9,433 nt of DNA, taken from the NCBI GenBank assembly GCA_946480485.1, contig CAMLJW010000187.1, positions 1 through 9,433 of the forward strand, in the 5' to 3' direction. This stretch comes from an uncultured Streptomyces sp. (GTDB lineage: Bacteria > Actinomycetota > Actinomycetes > Streptomycetales > Streptomycetaceae). The position numbers were made by a program, and so were the translations under genes. Every line of letters starts with the position of its first letter. The first letter of the stretch is position 1. Of this stretch, positions 7,549 through 9,433 are shown one piece after another. The notes beneath the pieces are model-generated. The model made no database searches. It had not been told where the DNA came from and saw nothing but the letters and a program-made list of their open reading frames with translations.

Positions 7549-9433
7549 TCAGCCGATCTCAATGGTGATCGTCGAGCCCTTCGGTGCCGTGTCCCCGCCG
7601 TCCACCGACTGGCCCTCGACCGTGTCTGCGAAGAGTCCGAGCAGGCCGCGGTCCTCCTTGACCTCGAAGCCGGCGTCCTGCAGCTTCCGCTTCGCGTCGT
7701 CGACCTTGTCCCCCACGACGTCCGGGACCGTGACCGGTTCCGGGCCCTTGGAGATCGTCAGCGTGACGGTGTCGCCCCGGGCGACCTGGCGGTCGGCACC
7801 CGGCGCCTGCCGGGCGACCTGACCCGCGGCGAACTCGGAGTTGATCCGCTCGTTGGCGACCTCGACCTTCAGGCCGGCCTCCTTCAGCTCCTGGCGCGCG
7901 TCGGCGAGGTCGTCGCCGGTGACATCGGGCACGCCCACCGGGCTGCCCTTGCTGACGGTGAGCGCGATGGCCGAGCCCGCGCGGCGCTCGGTGCCCGCCT
8001 CAGGGTCCGTGCCGACCACAAAGCCCGGGAGGACCTCGTCGTTGAAGGCCCTGGTGACCATGCCCGCTGCCAGGCCCTCGTTCTTCAGGCGCTCCTTGGC
8101 CTTGTCCAGCGCGTAGCCCTTCACGTTCGGTACGCGTACGTTCTGGGGGCCCTTGGAGACCGTCAGTGTCACGGAGTCGTTGTCGCGGATCCGGGCGCCC
8201 GTCCTCGGGTCGCTGCTGATGACCTGGCCCCGCTCGATCGTGTCGCTGTACTCCCGCTCGACCTGCTTCACGTTCAGCCCGGCGTCCGCGAGGCGCTGCT
8301 CCGCCTTCGCCTCGGTCAGCGTGAGCAGCGGCGGGACCGTGGTGAACTGGCCGGAGTTGATGTACCAGACGCCCGTGCCGACCCCGAGGATCAGCAGGAC
8401 CGCAGCGACGATCGCGAGCACGCCGCGCCCGGGGCGCTGAGCGCGGGGACGGCGGCCCGTGGGAGAAGAGGGCGGCGGGGGTTCCAGGAGGCTGGTGTGG
8501 TTGAGCGCGCGATCGCCGCCGCTCTCGTCCTCGTCCTCGTTGACGGGGAGCGGCCGTTGCACGGACAGCGAGCGCGGGATCACGCTCGTACGGTCGTCGG
8601 CGTTGTCATGATTCGCGGCGATCGCCTGCGGCGGCACCGCGTCCAGTTGGTCGGCGCTCAGTCCCCTCCGCGCGTCCAGGACCTGCGCGAGCAGCGCCAC
8701 CGCGTCGTGCGGGCGTACATCCGGCGTACGGGCGGTCGCCGACGCGACCAGCTCGTCGAGGGCGTAGGACAGACCGGGAACCTGTGCCGACGGCGGGGGT
8801 ACGTCCTCGTGGAGGTGCTTGTAGAGCACCGCCGCGGGCGAGTCCGCGGAGTGCGGCCGGTCGCCGGTCAGCATCTCGTAGAGGACGATTCCGCAGGCGT
8901 AGACGTCCACCCGTGGATCGGCCGTGCCGTGTTCCATCTGCTCCGGGGCGAGATACGACACCGTGCCGAGCACGGCCCCTGTCGTGCTGGTGACGGTGTC
9001 CACGGCCCGTACGAGCCCGAAGTCCGCCACCTTGACCCGGCCGTCGTCCCCTATCAGGACGTTCTCCGGCTTCATGTCGCGGTGCACGAAACCGGCGCGG
9101 TGCGCGGCGCCGAGTGCGGCGAGCACCGGCTCCAGGATGTCGAGAGCCGCCCGCGGCTGCAGCGCGCCGCGCTCGCGCAGCACGTCCCGGAGGGTGCATC
9201 CCGCGACGTACTCCATCGCGAGAAAGACGTACGAGCCGTCCGTGCCCTGGTCGAAGACCTGCACCACATTGGGGTGCGCGAGCCGCGCCACCGACTTGGC
9301 CTCGCGGATGAACCGGTCGACGAACGTGGCGTCGGCAGCCAGTGTCGGATGCATCACCTTGAGCGCGAGCACGCGATCGAGGCGGGTGTCCACGGCCCGG
9401 TAGACCGTGGCCATCCCGCCGACGGCGATCCGC
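7549..9433 (-). CDS. Membrane Ser/Thr protein kinase with four PASTA repeats (N terminus beyond window edge)
   Basis: A PknB-type eukaryotic-like kinase. The frame is open to the window edge, beginning RIAVGGMATVY, the nucleotide loop, so about 15-30 N-terminal residues are missing; the ATG at 9414 is internal. Numbering from that ATG, the kinase domain has Lys19, the C-helix Glu in IREAKS, HRD 111-113 with Lys115 and Asn118, DFG 131-133, a Thr-rich activation loop (TVTSTTGAVLGT) and APE 156-158. A linker (about 250-330) is rich in acidic residues, Ser/Thr and Pro. One membrane helix spans about 332-352. Four outside PASTA repeats follow (about 355-422, 424-490, 492-556, 560-621), which in this family sense peptidoglycan fragments or lipid II. 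The first Gly of the usual GxGG loop is Ala. The likely job is signalling about cell-wall state; substrates cannot be told from here. It is probably a paralogue of, not the same as, the pknB gene near the division cluster. Confidence 0.95.
   Translation of the reverse strand, partial: RIAVGGMATVYRAVDTRLDRVLALKVMHPTLAADATFVDRFIREAKSVARLAHPNVVQVFDQGTDGSYVFLAMEYVAGCTLRDVLRERGALQPRAALDILEPVLAALGAAHRAGFVHRDMKPENVLIGDDGRVKVADFGLVRAVDTVTSTTGAVLGTVSYLAPEQMEHGTADPRVDVYACGIVLYEMLTGDRPHSADSPAAVLYKHLHEDVPPPSAQVPGLSYALDELVASATARTPDVRPHDAVALLAQVLDARRGLSADQLDAVPPQAIAANHDNADDRTSVIPRSLSVQRPLPVNEDEDESGGDRALNHTSLLEPPPPSSPTGRRPRAQRPGRGVLAIVAAVLLILGVGTGVWYINSGQFTTVPPLLTLTEAKAEQRLADAGLNVKQVEREYSDTIERGQVISSDPRTGARIRDNDSVTLTVSKGPQNVRVPNVKGYALDKAKERLKNEGLAAGMVTRAFNDEVLPGFVVGTDPEAGTERRAGSAIALTVSKGSPVGVPDVTGDDLADARQELKEAGLKVEVANERINSEFAAGQVARQAPGADRQVARGDTVTLTISKGPEPVTVPDVVGDKVDDAKRKLQDAGFEVKEDRGLLGLFADTVEGQSVDGGDTAPKGSTITIEIG

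Overview
The window looks like chromosomal DNA of a Streptomyces or a close actinomycete. It is very GC-rich, third codon positions are mostly G or C, several genes start with GTG, two transcripts look leaderless, and there is an iron box of the DmdR/IdeR type. From memory, the gene order resembles the core-chromosome region of Streptomyces coelicolor around its class II DAHP synthase gene. I see no mobile element, CRISPR array, rRNA or tRNA. This is an ordinary conserved housekeeping region with some interesting regulatory detail, not an obvious new system.

Layout. Bases 1-926 (+) are the 3' part of a phosphofructokinase gene. Converging on it, 997-2913 (-) encodes a fused anthranilate-synthase-type enzyme (chorismate-using domain plus glutamine amidotransferase). 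Its 5' leader (about 2914-3091) holds a complete tryptophan attenuator: an 18-residue leader peptide with three consecutive Trp codons, an antiterminator arm and a GC-rich terminator hairpin. Divergent from it, 3225-4577 (+) encodes class II DAHP synthase, the first enzyme of the shikimate pathway, probably on a leaderless mRNA and ended by a strong hairpin terminator. An iron box then precedes a small [2Fe-2S] Bfd-type ferredoxin gene (4746-5036, +), which converges on a haem bacterioferritin gene (5110-5589, -). Divergent from bacterioferritin is a cytosolic sulfite-oxidase-fold molybdenum oxidoreductase (5769-6401, +). The right end carries endonuclease IV (6576-7445, -) and, upstream of it on the same strand, a transmembrane Ser/Thr kinase with four PASTA repeats (7549 to beyond 9433, -), cut by the window edge.

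How the genes work together. DAHP synthase feeds chorismate to the fused synthase, which commits it to tryptophan. The two genes diverge from one 311-base region, but only the tryptophan branch shows an attenuator. Bacterioferritin stores iron and the Bfd ferredoxin is expected to deliver electrons for its release; the iron box fits expression of Bfd when iron is scarce. Phosphofructokinase, the molybdenum enzyme, endonuclease IV and the kinase have no evident pathway link to these. The observations I rate highest are the residues in the phosphofructokinase that are diagnostic of PPi use, the attenuator whose leader peptide may be on a leaderless mRNA, and the PhzE-like features of the fused synthase.
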